Positions 24,831 through 33,093 of a DNA stretch of 64,000 bases are shown piece after piece. The notes under the pieces are model-generated. The model did not search any database, was not told the DNA's origin, and worked only from the letters and a program-made list of their open reading frames with translations. This DNA is from Clostridium swellfunianum. GTDB taxonomy: Bacteria; Bacillota; Clostridia; Clostridiales; Clostridiaceae. Position 1 is the first letter of the stretch, and every line of letters begins with the position of its first letter. The stretch is taken from the NCBI RefSeq assembly GCF_023656515.1, contig NZ_JAMOFV010000006.1, positions 2,543,957 through 2,607,956 on the forward strand, in the 5' to 3' direction. The translations under genes and the position numbers were made by a program.

Positions 24831-26099
24831 TTACTTGTTAAGCATAATTTCTAGGATTATCTTATCTATTTCAGGGGTTCCTTGATTGCCTAATCTGCAT
24901 AAATTATCAATGGTATCCTCTGCATCTTCTTCAATAATTCCATCTGTTGCGCTAATTGCGATTCCTCTATTTGCAAGAAATGCAGATTGTATAGCAGCAT
25001 TGGTACAGGTAGATACTTTTAGCGCACAACCAATCTTTGCACCATCACAAAGCATACCAGTAATATTACCAAGCATATTTTGGATAGCTGCTCTCACAGC
25101 ACTTTTATTTCCACCTAAAATATATACTACACCGCAACTTGCACCTGTAGCAGCTATAGTAGCTCCACATAAAGCTGATAGTCTTCCAAATTTTGATTTT
25201 ATATATATAGTTATTAAATGACTAAGTGTAACTGCTCTTAAAAGTTTCTCCTCTGTCTCTTTAAGCTTTTCTCCAACAGCAACTACTGGCAAAGTAGCTG
25301 TTATACCTTGGTTTCCACTTCCTGAATTACTCATAACGCTTAGAGTACAGCCTGCCATTCTTGCATCTGAACCTGCTGCAGTCAATGCCATAGCATAGTT
25401 CATTAAATCGTCAGCTATGATACCTTTCTTTATTTCTTCAATAATTGTTTTTCCAACTTGAAGCCCATAGGGATTTCTCAGACCTTCTTCTCCAGCAGCC
25501 TTATTAAGCTCTATACTTTGCTTAACTAAACCTAGCTTATCAACATTAACTGTCTCAATAAAATTCCATATATTATCGATATTTAGCATAGTAAAATCGC
25601 TGCTATCCTCAGATACTTCTTCTACTCTGCTGTCTTTTACTGCTACACCATCAACTTCAATCACTGTTACATTGGTATGCCTATCCTCTATAATAACCCT
25701 TGAAGTGGACTTATCTGTTTTAATAACAACTTCAATATAAAGCTTCTTACTTGTATTGGCTGTATCTACAGATATAACCCCGCCTCTTATCATATCTCTA
25801 GCTACATCAATATCCTTTTTATTTAAACCACTTAAGACCTCAAGGCTTTTATCTGCATCTGCAAGAGCTCCTAAAGCTGCAGCCAAATTTATTCCGCAGC
25901 TACCTGTTCCGGGAATGTTAACGGCCATTGCATTCTTTATCACATTGCTGCTTGCATATACCTTTAAATCTAATACTTCACCATCGCCAGAATATTTTCT
26001 TGCCGTGGCTGCTGCTAAAGCTATAGCTATAGGTTCAGTACACCCCAACGCTACAACCAATTCTTTATCTAACGCTCTTAAAAAAACATTTTCATCCAT
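24831..26099 (-). CDS. CyuA/UPF0597-family L-cysteine desulfidase or serine-dehydratase-like protein
   Basis: A 422-aa oxygen-sensitive enzyme of the UPF0597 (YhaM/CyuA) family related to serine dehydratase alpha chains. GCTEP at 18-22 carries the first iron-sulfur cysteine. Further Cys residues in MLCDGAKIGCALKVSTC could give the other ligands of a 4Fe-4S cluster. The characterised members degrade cysteine to pyruvate, sulfide and ammonia. The block SGSGNQGITATLPV is also typical. The ATG at 26099 has GGGG upstream. Convergent with the permease gene. Whether this copy acts on cysteine or another amino acid cannot be told from the sequence alone. Confidence 0.85.
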   Translation of the reverse strand: MDENVFLRALDKELVVALGCTEPIAIALAAATARKYSGDGEVLDLKVYASSNVIKNAMAVNIPGTGSCGINLAAALGALADADKSLEVLSGLNKKDIDVARDMIRGGVISVDTANTSKKLYIEVVIKTDKSTSRVIIEDRHTNVTVIEVDGVAVKDSRVEEVSEDSSDFTMLNIDNIWNFIETVNVDKLGLVKQSIELNKAAGEEGLRNPYGLQVGKTIIEEIKKGIIADDLMNYAMALTAAGSDARMAGCTLSVMSNSGSGNQGITATLPVVAVGEKLKETEEKLLRAVTLSHLITIYIKSKFGRLSALCGATIAATGASCGVVYILGGNKSAVRAAIQNMLGNITGMLCDGAKIGCALKVSTCTNAAIQSAFLANRGIAISATDGIIEEDAEDTIDNLCRLGNQGTPEIDKIILEIMLNK

Positions 26100-26284
26100 A
26101 ATTATCCCCCGCTCAATTAGATACTCTATTACACAAATTCATGATAACACACCCTACAAAACTACTCAATATATTACCAACATTCCACTAAGTATTTGTA
26201 TACAACTGCACTAAAGCAGCATTTTCTATTTACTTCTTTTAGCTCTAATATATTGCTACTATAAATTGATTGCTGCCAAAAAAA

Positions 26285-26308
26285 GATAGCAGAAACTATT
26301 CTGCTATC
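26285..26308 (-). terminator. Terminator of galE
   Basis: Nine-base perfect arms GATAGCAGA/TCTGCTATC, 6-base loop, then T run on the minus strand. Confidence 0.85.
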
Positions 26309-26315
26309 CATATTT

Positions 26316-27320
26316 TTAGTATTTAATTATATTTTCTCTTATCTCTCCCCACTTAAGAGCATCAGCAATTCCATCTTCAATATCCTTTTCAGCCTTCCAG
26401 CCTAAAAGTCTTAAGGCAGTATCAGCATTTGCGTACGCTCCTGGAACATCTCCTGGTCTTGGTTCTGTTTCTACTTTATTTATAGTCTTTCCATAGACAT
26501 TTTCAAAAGCAGTAACAAGTTCCTTAACTGTAACTCCGCTTCCTGTTCCAAGATTTATAACCAAATAATCAGGGTTCTCTGCCTTACTGAAAGCATCATC
26601 AAAGTTTTCAATAGCCTTAACGTGTGCCTGAGCTAAATCCCAAACGTGAATATAGTCTCTTATACCTGAACCATCACGAGTATCATAATTAGTTCCAGTA
26701 ATATTGAATTGAGGACTTGCTCCTAATGCAACCTCAACAAGCTTTCCAAGGACGTGAGATGGAAACTGAACATGAACTCCACTTCTCATCTTTGGATCCG
26801 CACCAATTGGATTAAAATATCTTAGCGCTATACCCTTCATACCATAAGCTGTGCAAAAATCTTTAAGTATCATTTCCATCATGTATTTTGTTCTTGCGTA
26901 TGGGCTTCTTGGATTTAATGGAGCTTTTTCGGTTACCATAAACCCTTCAACGTCATCATAAATTGAAGCTGAGGAACTAAATATAACATTCTTGCAGCCA
27001 AGGTTGTTTAGATTATTGAACAATTCTAAGGATTTAGCAACATTTTCGTGATAATATCCATAAGGATTAGAAACAGAATCTGGAACAACTATTAATGCAG
27101 CACAATGAACCACGTGGCTGATTTCTGGATGCTCAGTAAATATCTTAGTTAAAAGTTCCTTATCTGCAATATCACCTTTATAAAAGATTTTACCTTTTGT
27201 GAATTCCTCTCTTCCTGTAACTAGAGAATCTAAAATAACCGGAGTATGCCCTCTGTCCAAAAGTGCTGAACACACTGTACTTCCTATATAACCAGCTCCA
27301 CCAGTAACTAGTACCTTCAT
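26316..27320 (-). CDS. galE: UDP-glucose 4-epimerase
   Basis: A 334-aa short-chain dehydrogenase-type epimerase that interconverts UDP-glucose and UDP-galactose using bound NAD. The Rossmann motif TGGAGYIGS (6-14), the FSSSASIY block with the active Ser near 115-117, and the YxxxK pair Tyr141/Lys145 (YARTKYMME) are all visible. The RYFNPIGADP segment and C-terminal IRDYIHVWDLA also fit GalE. The ATG at 27320 has GGAGGAG upstream. It lies at the end of a short minus-strand run. Galactose pathway partners are not next to it, so it may serve cell-surface polysaccharide synthesis. Confidence 0.96.
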   Translation of the reverse strand: MKVLVTGGAGYIGSTVCSALLDRGHTPVILDSLVTGREEFTKGKIFYKGDIADKELLTKIFTEHPEISHVVHCAALIVVPDSVSNPYGYYHENVAKSLELFNNLNNLGCKNVIFSSSASIYDDVEGFMVTEKAPLNPRSPYARTKYMMEMILKDFCTAYGMKGIALRYFNPIGADPKMRSGVHVQFPSHVLGKLVEVALGASPQFNITGTNYDTRDGSGIRDYIHVWDLAQAHVKAIENFDDAFSKAENPDYLVINLGTGSGVTVKELVTAFENVYGKTINKVETEPRPGDVPGAYANADTALRLLGWKAEKDIEDGIADALKWGEIRENIIKY

Positions 27321-27342
27321 ATATATCCTCTCCTCCTTAGTT

Positions 27343-27744
27343 TTATTTCTTACTTGATTTTATATAATCATTGTGTCTTATTCTAAAAGCTGACCAATCA
27401 TTGCTAATAGATACTAGAGTAACTCCTGAGAAGTTATACTCTTGAACTTCATTAAACAGAGAATCTCTATTTATATCTGACTTTTTATATTTTTTAGAAG
27501 TTCCCTTAGGATAGCATACCCATAAGTATCCATCGCCATCTAATGCATCAACGGCGCTTGGGACATACTCCTTAAGTTCTGCTAGATCCTTTGTAAATAT
27601 TTGAATGAATTTATATTTGTCTTTAATTTCTGTATGTATTTCTGATTCTATATCCTTTATTACTTCCTGATATTCTTCAGGTGCATTTAAAATTAAGATC
27701 GGGTTTTGTGTTGTAAGCTTTAGTTTCTTTAAAGTTTCGTTCAT
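27343..27744 (-). CDS. Conserved hypothetical protein, 133 aa
   Basis: A soluble alpha/beta protein. The layout NPILILNAPEEY, FIQIFTKDLAEL, then DGYLWVCYPKGTSKKYK and SNDWSAFRIRHND resembles small DUF3052-like proteins that have an ILNAP start and a YPKG block. That recollection is tentative and no function is known. It ends 23 bp upstream of galE on the same strand and may be cotranscribed. The start ATG at 27744 has AAAGGAG upstream. No membrane helix or metal-binding motif. Confidence 0.65.
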   Translation of the reverse strand: MNETLKKLKLTTQNPILILNAPEEYQEVIKDIESEIHTEIKDKYKFIQIFTKDLAELKEYVPSAVDALDGDGYLWVCYPKGTSKKYKKSDINRDSLFNEVQEYNFSGVTLVSISNDWSAFRIRHNDYIKSSKK

Positions 27745-27862
27745 ATCTTAACGTCTCCTTTGCAATATAAACCATAGTATAAATACTACCACATTTTTAG
27801 CTATATTATCCATTAAAACACAAAAAAGCCCCTGACTTATCCAGCAGAAGCTTGAATCCTTG

Positions 27863-28030
27863 CTATGCAAATTTTATGAGATAATATAAAACATAAAGCC
27901 ATCCAAATATCCCGTGTATTATCGCCCAAAGCACAGATTGATTAAGACTCCAGGATATAGCTACTGCAATACATGCACCTAACCCTATCCCCTTTGACGC
28001 TACTTCCTTGCGGTACCTTTTTTCGCCCAT
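27863..28030 (-). CDS. Small membrane protein, 55 aa
   Basis: A basic N-terminus (GEKRYRKEVASKG) is followed by two hydrophobic stretches (LGACIAVAISWSL and LWAIIHGIFGWLYVLYYLI), giving a two-helix hairpin protein. The frame is open to 28045, but that ATG overlaps the GGGGGAG sequence. The second ATG at 28030 sits six bases after it and is the better start. The residues IHGIFGWLYVLYY recall the small DUF-type clostridial proteins with a HGxFGWxYVxY motif, function unknown. It lies 108 bp beyond the zinc-finger gene. Confidence 0.65.
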   Translation of the reverse strand: MGEKRYRKEVASKGIGLGACIAVAISWSLNQSVLWAIIHGIFGWLYVLYYLIKFA

Positions 28031-28137
28031 AGATTTCTCCCCCATTCAATATAACTTTCCTTAAAAATATATTCACAGAATTTTGTATGATTACTGTATT
28101 GAAAAATTCTGCTGCTTATCTATTAAGCATTTAAACA

Positions 28138-28449
28138 TTACTTGAAGCTTTTTACAAACCTTACCATCTCAATTATAAAAAAAAGCACCGCAAAAAACAA
28201 CCCTATATTTTTCATGTACAAACTACTATAATATTTTCTCCAAAATTCTCTATCATCAGACTTTGGTTCCCAAGCTTCTATTAATTCGGCACTTTCCTTT
28301 AACTCCGAGCTATAATCAGTAATGCTTTCATAAAGCTCCCTGCAATGATTACATTCTTTAAAATGCTGCTCTATAACAGTTTTTGTTTCTTTCGATACTT
28401 GTCCCTCTGCATAGAAAGGAAGTAAATCTCTTATTAGAAAACACTTCAT
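28138..28449 (-). CDS. Zinc-finger anti-sigma-like protein (downstream copy)
   Basis: A 103-aa protein with a putative zinc-finger (zf-HC2) motif HFKECNHC (His29, Cys33, Cys36, with Cys3 a possible fourth ligand) and one membrane helix near the C-terminus (IGLFFAVLFFIIEMVRF). This is a typical ZAS anti-sigma layout. The ATG overlaps the sigma stop codon as ATGA, so translation is coupled. Unlike most anti-sigma factors it has almost no extracytoplasmic part, so it may respond to a partner protein. Compare the similar zinc-finger protein upstream of the sigma gene. Confidence 0.82.
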   Translation of the reverse strand: MKCFLIRDLLPFYAEGQVSKETKTVIEQHFKECNHCRELYESITDYSSELKESAELIEAWEPKSDDREFWRKYYSSLYMKNIGLFFAVLFFIIEMVRFVKSFK

Positions 28450-28964
28450 CTATTATCACCTTCACTTTCAAAGAGAGTCTTAAACTGAATTCTTGCCCTG
28501 TAAATTGTTATTTTAACCTTTGATAGATTCCACCCCATAAGTGATGCAATTTCACCATAAGAAAACTCCATAATGTCACACAATATGAGTACCGAACGAT
28601 ACTCTTCCTTCAAAAGATTTAAAATGTTTCTTACCTGCTCCCTCTTTTCACGTTTCTCTACTGTTTCTTCAGGGGAAGCCTTATCTGATATAAATTCTGC
28701 CTCCCCTATATTATCTAAAGTAAGCATCTCATACTTTACTTCTCTCTTATACCATGTTGCATGCAAATTACGAGCTATGGTATACAGCCAAGTCTTAACA
28801 GAACAATCCCCTCTATAGGAGGTTAGACTTTTGAAAGCTCTAAGAAAAACCTCCTGGCAAAGTTCTTCTGCCGCCTCTCTGTTTCCAGTCTGATAGTAGA
28901 GATAAGTGTAAATAGGAGGCTTATATTTCTCATAAAGCTCCTCAATGTTTTTGATAGTTTCCAT
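28446..28964 (-). CDS. ECF-type RNA polymerase sigma factor (zinc-finger module)
   Basis: A 172-aa sigma factor with region 2 (PPIYTYLYYQTGNREAAEEL, CQEVFLRAFKSLTSYRGDC, VKTWLYTIARNLHATWYKR) and region 4 (EEYRSVLILCDIMEFSYGEI then a helix-turn-helix ending KVKITIYRARIQFKTLF). The ATG at 28964 has AGGTGA upstream. It is flanked by two zf-HC2 genes with short spacing (10 bp upstream, 4-bp overlap downstream). A promoter of ECF type lies at 31291-31318 in front of the four-gene operon. The pairing with DUF-type membrane proteins suggests an envelope signal. Confidence 0.94.
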   Translation of the reverse strand: METIKNIEELYEKYKPPIYTYLYYQTGNREAAEELCQEVFLRAFKSLTSYRGDCSVKTWLYTIARNLHATWYKREVKYEMLTLDNIGEAEFISDKASPEETVEKREKREQVRNILNLLKEEYRSVLILCDIMEFSYGEIASLMGWNLSKVKITIYRARIQFKTLFESEGDNR

Positions 28965-28974
28965 ACAGACTCAC

Positions 28975-29277
28975 CTAAATACTAAGCCAAACAGACATCC
29001 AAAGAGCCGCAAAAACAATTGCGCCTATACCTAAGCCTAGAAATAGCTTAGCTTTTTTTATAGCCCCTTTTGCTTCATCGAATATGTCTTTTTGTACACT
29101 TTCTTCGTCTAATTTATCCTCTCTATTCTCTTCAAAGCTTTTAGCCCACTCCCTGCAAAAGCTGCACTCTTCTTTATGCTTTATCATCCAAGCCCTTGTC
29201 TCTTCTTCAACTTCACCTTGAAGAAAAGCCCTATATAAATCTTTAAACAGTGAGCATTGGCTTTTACATACTCTCAT
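28975..29277 (-). CDS. Zinc-finger anti-sigma-like protein (upstream copy)
   Basis: A 100-aa protein with KHKEECSFCREW (His34, Cys38, Cys41) and Cys4/Cys8 near the N-terminus. An acidic linker and a C-terminal membrane helix (LFLGLGIGAIVFAALWMSVWL) follow. Structure and size match the zf-HC2 class of anti-sigma factors. Its ATG follows AAAGGAG, located inside the end of the upstream gene. It lies 10 bp before the sigma gene. Two zinc-finger proteins around one sigma factor is unusual, and the functional one cannot be chosen from sequence alone. Confidence 0.8.
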   Translation of the reverse strand: MRVCKSQCSLFKDLYRAFLQGEVEEETRAWMIKHKEECSFCREWAKSFEENREDKLDEESVQKDIFDEAKGAIKKAKLFLGLGIGAIVFAALWMSVWLSI

Positions 29278-29279
29278 AC

Positions 29280-31250
29280 CTATTCTCCTTTACCATAATC
29301 TCCAACAGGTTCAATACTTCCTGTATTCACATCTACTAAATAATAATGTTTTTCTGAACTCAAAAACGGAACTACTCCAACTCTCCATTTAAGCTCTGTA
29401 TTAAAATAATCATCTGAAGTTAAAACCAACGCAGCTTTAGTTGTGTAAATTTTAAATGGATTATAATTTTGCTCAACTAGCTTTATAGCTTCTTTTCTAG
29501 TTATTTTAAACTCCTTGTTTGAGTAAACTTTCTTGTCTGGAGTTATATTTTGGGTAAATATCTCTAGTTCTCCATTTTCATTAATTAAAGTTTCTATTGT
29601 AACTTTTCCCGAAGGTATGTAACCTATAAAATTATACTGACCATAAGCATAGGATTTCCCAAGCTCTGTCTCTTTAAGGACCCCCTTATCCCAAAAACTG
29701 CTTATAGCTTTTGCATAATTTATAGCTCTCTCTCTATTCTTAATTATTCCTTCTTCTGTTTTATCATACTTTGCTGAGTCTGGGGAACTGCTTATATAGC
29801 TTAAAATCTCACCATTAACTGCATCAAGCTCAAAGCTGTCCTTATTATCACACTCTATACTTATATTCTCTCTCCAGGTTCCCCCTACATAAGTAATGAC
29901 GTAATTAGGCATGATTTTGTTTATCTTTTTATAAAAATTATTTAAAATTTCTTTTATTTGAGTTTCGCTTATTTTAACAGTAGAATAATCCTTTATATCA
30001 AAAACTCCTACTACTTTCATAAATTTTAACTCATTGTTTGCATCCCATTTAAATTCACTAGCTGGGAGCATTGAATTATATAAGCTTCCGTCATCAAATT
30101 TGCGATAGAAAGTTACTATGTATTGTCCTTTTTCAACCTTCTCTTTAATTTCAGTAGTATTGGAATTATAAGTATAGCCTAGCTTGTTTAAAATACTCAG
30201 GCTCTTTTCCCTAAGCAGGTTACCGTCAAAACCTATATCGTCGGTTATTTTACTTTTGGAGTCTTTCTTCTCAATGAGGATTCTATTTCCATCCACACCA
30301 CTAATGTATATATTATAGCCTCCAAGCTGAAGCTCATAGGCTTTGCTTATATAAGCATTAGAAACTTTTTTAACTTCCAGCTTGTCCTTATCATTTTCAA
30401 GAGCCGCTCTCACCCTTTTTTCTATCTCCTTTGGTGAAACATTTTTAACATCCTTATAGAAAATATTTGTAACAGTATAGGTTTGTCCACTTTCTACTGC
30501 AATCCATAAATTATAAAAAGGATTTGCTGAAAAGATAAAAGCTATAGGCAATACTAATAAAATTTCTCTATACTTTTTTAATTGTATGTCTGCCATCATC
30601 AGCTGATATATGCCTAATAAAATTATGAAAGCCGAAAAGGGCAGCATAAGCTTTAGTGACTTAAATTTGTAGGCACAAGCTAAGCTTATTATACTAGTTA
30701 TGAAGAAAGCTATATAATACCTCGGTTTGCGTCTCCAGTAGCATTGAAAAAAAACAAAGAGACAAGCAGCTGGCAGAGGTATAAGCAGAAGACTTTCTAT
30801 TCCTCCATTGTATAAACCCTCAAATACACCTAAAACAATACCAAATATTAAAGGTATGCTCATCATAGCTATATCAAAGGTATATATAAGACCTCTGTAC
30901 TTTTTAATTCCCATAACAAATAAATAATAAACGCCCACAACCGCAATATAGCCCCAAAACAGGAAGTGTACAAGTTGCACTACAGCATCCCACTTTGCAT
31001 TATAAATAGGTGTGTATCTATTATAAGTGGTCATTTGATGTGCAAATTCAATAGTGAAGCCTGCAAACATAAGCACTCTCGCTAATATCCCTGATATAAG
31101 TATATTTCTTTCAAGCAGCTGCTTTTTAAAAAGCAAATGAAACATAAATACAAGACTCATTAAAAGTATTGCTGCACTCATTATATAAAGAGTAATATTA
31201 CTAATAATCATATAGTTATTAAAGTGATTTATTACTTTTTCTAAAAACAT
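29280..31250 (-). CDS. Large membrane protein with PepSY-like extracellular domains
   Basis: A protein of about 656 aa. Residues about 15-260 hold eight or so hydrophobic segments. Residues 270-656 form an extracellular region with repeated PepSY/YcdB-like blocks, of which KEIEKRVRAALEND, TRKEAIKLVEQNYNPF and DVNTGSIEPVG are the clearest. The family resembles YcdB/YcdC-type propeptide-like proteins fused to a membrane sensor. A longer frame starts upstream at 31301, but ATG 31250 follows GGAAGGAAAG and is better. It is first in an operon with the zinc-finger and sigma genes, so it may be a sensor or a target of the sigma factor. Its exact role is unknown. Confidence 0.75.
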   Translation of the reverse strand: MFLEKVINHFNNYMIISNITLYIMSAAILLMSLVFMFHLLFKKQLLERNILISGILARVLMFAGFTIEFAHQMTTYNRYTPIYNAKWDAVVQLVHFLFWGYIAVVGVYYLFVMGIKKYRGLIYTFDIAMMSIPLIFGIVLGVFEGLYNGGIESLLLIPLPAACLFVFFQCYWRRKPRYYIAFFITSIISLACAYKFKSLKLMLPFSAFIILLGIYQLMMADIQLKKYREILLVLPIAFIFSANPFYNLWIAVESGQTYTVTNIFYKDVKNVSPKEIEKRVRAALENDKDKLEVKKVSNAYISKAYELQLGGYNIYISGVDGNRILIEKKDSKSKITDDIGFDGNLLREKSLSILNKLGYTYNSNTTEIKEKVEKGQYIVTFYRKFDDGSLYNSMLPASEFKWDANNELKFMKVVGVFDIKDYSTVKISETQIKEILNNFYKKINKIMPNYVITYVGGTWRENISIECDNKDSFELDAVNGEILSYISSSPDSAKYDKTEEGIIKNRERAINYAKAISSFWDKGVLKETELGKSYAYGQYNFIGYIPSGKVTIETLINENGELEIFTQNITPDKKVYSNKEFKITRKEAIKLVEQNYNPFKIYTTKAALVLTSDDYFNTELKWRVGVVPFLSSEKHYYLVDVNTGSIEPVGDYGKGE

Positions 31251-31290
31251 TTTCTTTCTTTCCTTCCACAACCTGGCACATTTACTTATA

Positions 31291-31318
31291 TAGACTAACA
31301 AGTTTTAAAAAAGTTACA
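31291..31318 (-). promoter_or_regulatory. Candidate ECF-sigma promoter of the zinc-finger operon
   Basis: Minus strand: TGTAAC (31313-31318), 17 bp, then GTCTA (31291-31295) within TTAGTCTATATAAG. TGTAAC with a 16-17 bp spacer and a CGTC/GTCTA-like -10 is the usual ECF pattern in Firmicutes, consistent with autoregulation. It lies 41 bp upstream of the first ATG. Confidence 0.55.
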
Positions 31319-31345
31319 GGTGGATTAGAATTTTTTAAATAAAAA

Positions 31346-31379
31346 CATCCTTATGGTGTATTTTTACACTATAAGGATG
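31346..31379 (-). terminator. Terminator after the 33-aa gene
   Basis: Fourteen-base arms CATCCTTATGGTGT/ACACTATAAGGATG with one G-U pair and a 6-base loop, followed by T residues on the minus strand. Confidence 0.8.
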
Positions 31380-31416
31380 CTCTGTACAGTAATTTTCCAA
31401 AAACATATTGTCTCAT

Positions 31417-31518
31417 TTAAAAATTTTTGCCTACCCCAATCAAATACTTGCCATTGCTTTTCTTACCTGAATCCTTGCCTGGCTTTTTAGTTGAAGTCTT
31501 CACAATTATCTTTTTCAT
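31417..31518 (-). CDS. Orphan small gene, 33-aa Lys/Gly-rich peptide
   Basis: An ATG at 31518 is preceded by GAGGGG (eight bases away) and opens 33 codons to a TAA. Directly downstream lies a strong terminator (31346-31379). The product begins MKKIIVKTSTKKPGKDSG and ends in LIGVGKNF. It has about ten Lys and six Gly, no Cys and no clear membrane helix. Its strong start and private terminator indicate a real transcript unit of about 200 bases. It could encode a small protein or serve as a leader. I know no family. Upstream bases 31519-31640 hold the promoter region, with a candidate TATAAT near 31560-31565. Confidence 0.5.
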   Translation of the reverse strand: MKKIIVKTSTKKPGKDSGKKSNGKYLIGVGKNF

Positions 31519-31641
31519 TATATATTTCCCCTCTATAAAAGATTTTTCAATCTAATCTATTATAATTATGGACAAGCTTTTAAAAGATTATTCATTAAAA
31601 AGCATATATGTTTTAAAAAATCTTAAAGGAAATAAAATTAA

Positions 31642-31673
31642 AAAAAGATAAATTCTTAAGAACTTATCTTTTT
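31642..31673 (-). terminator. Terminator of the MATE transporter gene
   Basis: Ten-base perfect arms AAAAAGATAA/TTATCTTTTT with a 12-base loop, T-rich on the minus strand. Confidence 0.75.
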
Positions 31674-31678
31674 GAAAT

Positions 31679-33031
31679 CTACGCTATAGCTTTTTCTGAA
31701 TTTCTTATAGCTTTCTTTACTCTTACAAAAAACGCTGCGGCTAAAACTAAGGTTGCAGCTTCTGCAAAAGGTACTGTTATCCAAACTCCATCAGCAGCCA
31801 ATAATCTTGGTAGTGTTAAAAGCCCTATAAGAATAAAACCTATGCCTCTACTTACGGATATAACCATCGAGAACATTGAATATTCTATTGCTTGGTAAAA
31901 GGCTCCGAGAGCAATGTTTAGTCCCATAATTATAAAGCCTATAAAATATATACTTATTCCTCTAACAGTTATATTCATAAGTTCTATGCTATCTGTATTA
32001 AACAATGAAACTATCTGCCTTGGGAATAATAAGCCAGTAGTAAAGAATAGGATACCAAATAAACCTGAAAACATTACTCCAAGCCTAACAACCCTATTAA
32101 CTCTGTTATATTTTTCTGCACCAAAGTTTATGCTTATGATAGGCTGAATTGCTTGTGCAACTCCAGTAAAAATAGCCACGCATATTAAGGATATATTAGC
32201 AATAATACTATAGGCAGAAATACCAATAGTTCCTGTTATACTTTCAAGCACATTATTAAAAGCAAAAATTACAATACCTGAAGATACTTCAATTATAAAA
32301 CTTGGTATCCCATTAAGACCTATTCTTTTTACAAGCTGAAGCTCAAAACGAGGCTTTACTAATCTCAGCCTTGAGTTTCCTCTTATAAAATGAAAATATA
32401 TAAGAAAACAAAGACTTAAAACTGAAGATATAACGGTAGCAATAGCTGCCCCTTTCATTCCCCATCCAAAGGTAAATATAAATACTGCATCAAGCACTAT
32501 ATTAAGTACACTTCCAATAGCCGTCCCCCACATAGCAAGCTTAGGAGCCTTGTCTGATCTTATAAAAACAGAAAGAGTATTTACCATTATAAAAGAAGTG
32601 CTGAATAATATAACTACCCTTAAATATTGCTTAACAAGATAAACATTTTCCTCATTAGCACCTAAGAAGTAGCAAAGTTCATCAATAAAAATAGTTCCAA
32701 ATATAGTTATCAAAGCTCCTATCAAAAATGCTGCAACAACTGAATAAGTAAAAATATCATTAACCTTATCATACTTCCTCTGTCCTATACTTACTGACAT
32801 AGCAGTAGCACCACCAACTCCCATCAACAGTCCCACTGCAAACAACACATTGTATATTGGAATAGATATGTTTAAAGCAGCCAAGCCCTCACTGCCTACC
32901 CCTCTTCCTACAAAAATAGTATCAAACAATATATACATGGACACCATAACTGAACCAGCTATGCTTGGTATCAAAAATTTCATAAAAAGCTTGTTTATAT
33001 CATCCTTTAAATAATCAACCTTATGAGACAT
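31679..33031 (-). CDS. MATE-family efflux transporter
   Basis: A 450-aa protein with 12 membrane helices in two homologous halves, of the multidrug and toxic-compound extrusion family. It exports drugs or cationic compounds with sodium or protons. The first half has KFLIPSIAGSVMVSMYILFD and GVGGATAMSVSIGQR. The second half has the mirrored SSGIVIFAFNNVL segment and ISINFGAEKYNRV. The ATG at 33031 has AAAGGAGG. A MerR-type regulator gene ends 62 bp upstream on the same strand and is likely its regulator. Monocistronic by its own terminator. Confidence 0.93.
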   Translation of the reverse strand: MSHKVDYLKDDINKLFMKFLIPSIAGSVMVSMYILFDTIFVGRGVGSEGLAALNISIPIYNVLFAVGLLMGVGGATAMSVSIGQRKYDKVNDIFTYSVVAAFLIGALITIFGTIFIDELCYFLGANEENVYLVKQYLRVVILFSTSFIMVNTLSVFIRSDKAPKLAMWGTAIGSVLNIVLDAVFIFTFGWGMKGAAIATVISSVLSLCFLIYFHFIRGNSRLRLVKPRFELQLVKRIGLNGIPSFIIEVSSGIVIFAFNNVLESITGTIGISAYSIIANISLICVAIFTGVAQAIQPIISINFGAEKYNRVNRVVRLGVMFSGLFGILFFTTGLLFPRQIVSLFNTDSIELMNITVRGISIYFIGFIIMGLNIALGAFYQAIEYSMFSMVISVSRGIGFILIGLLTLPRLLAADGVWITVPFAEAATLVLAAAFFVRVKKAIRNSEKAIA

Positions 33032-33093
33032 ACCGCCGCAACCTCCTTTAACAAATCACAACTACAATAATAAAGGTTATAGCAACTATAATG

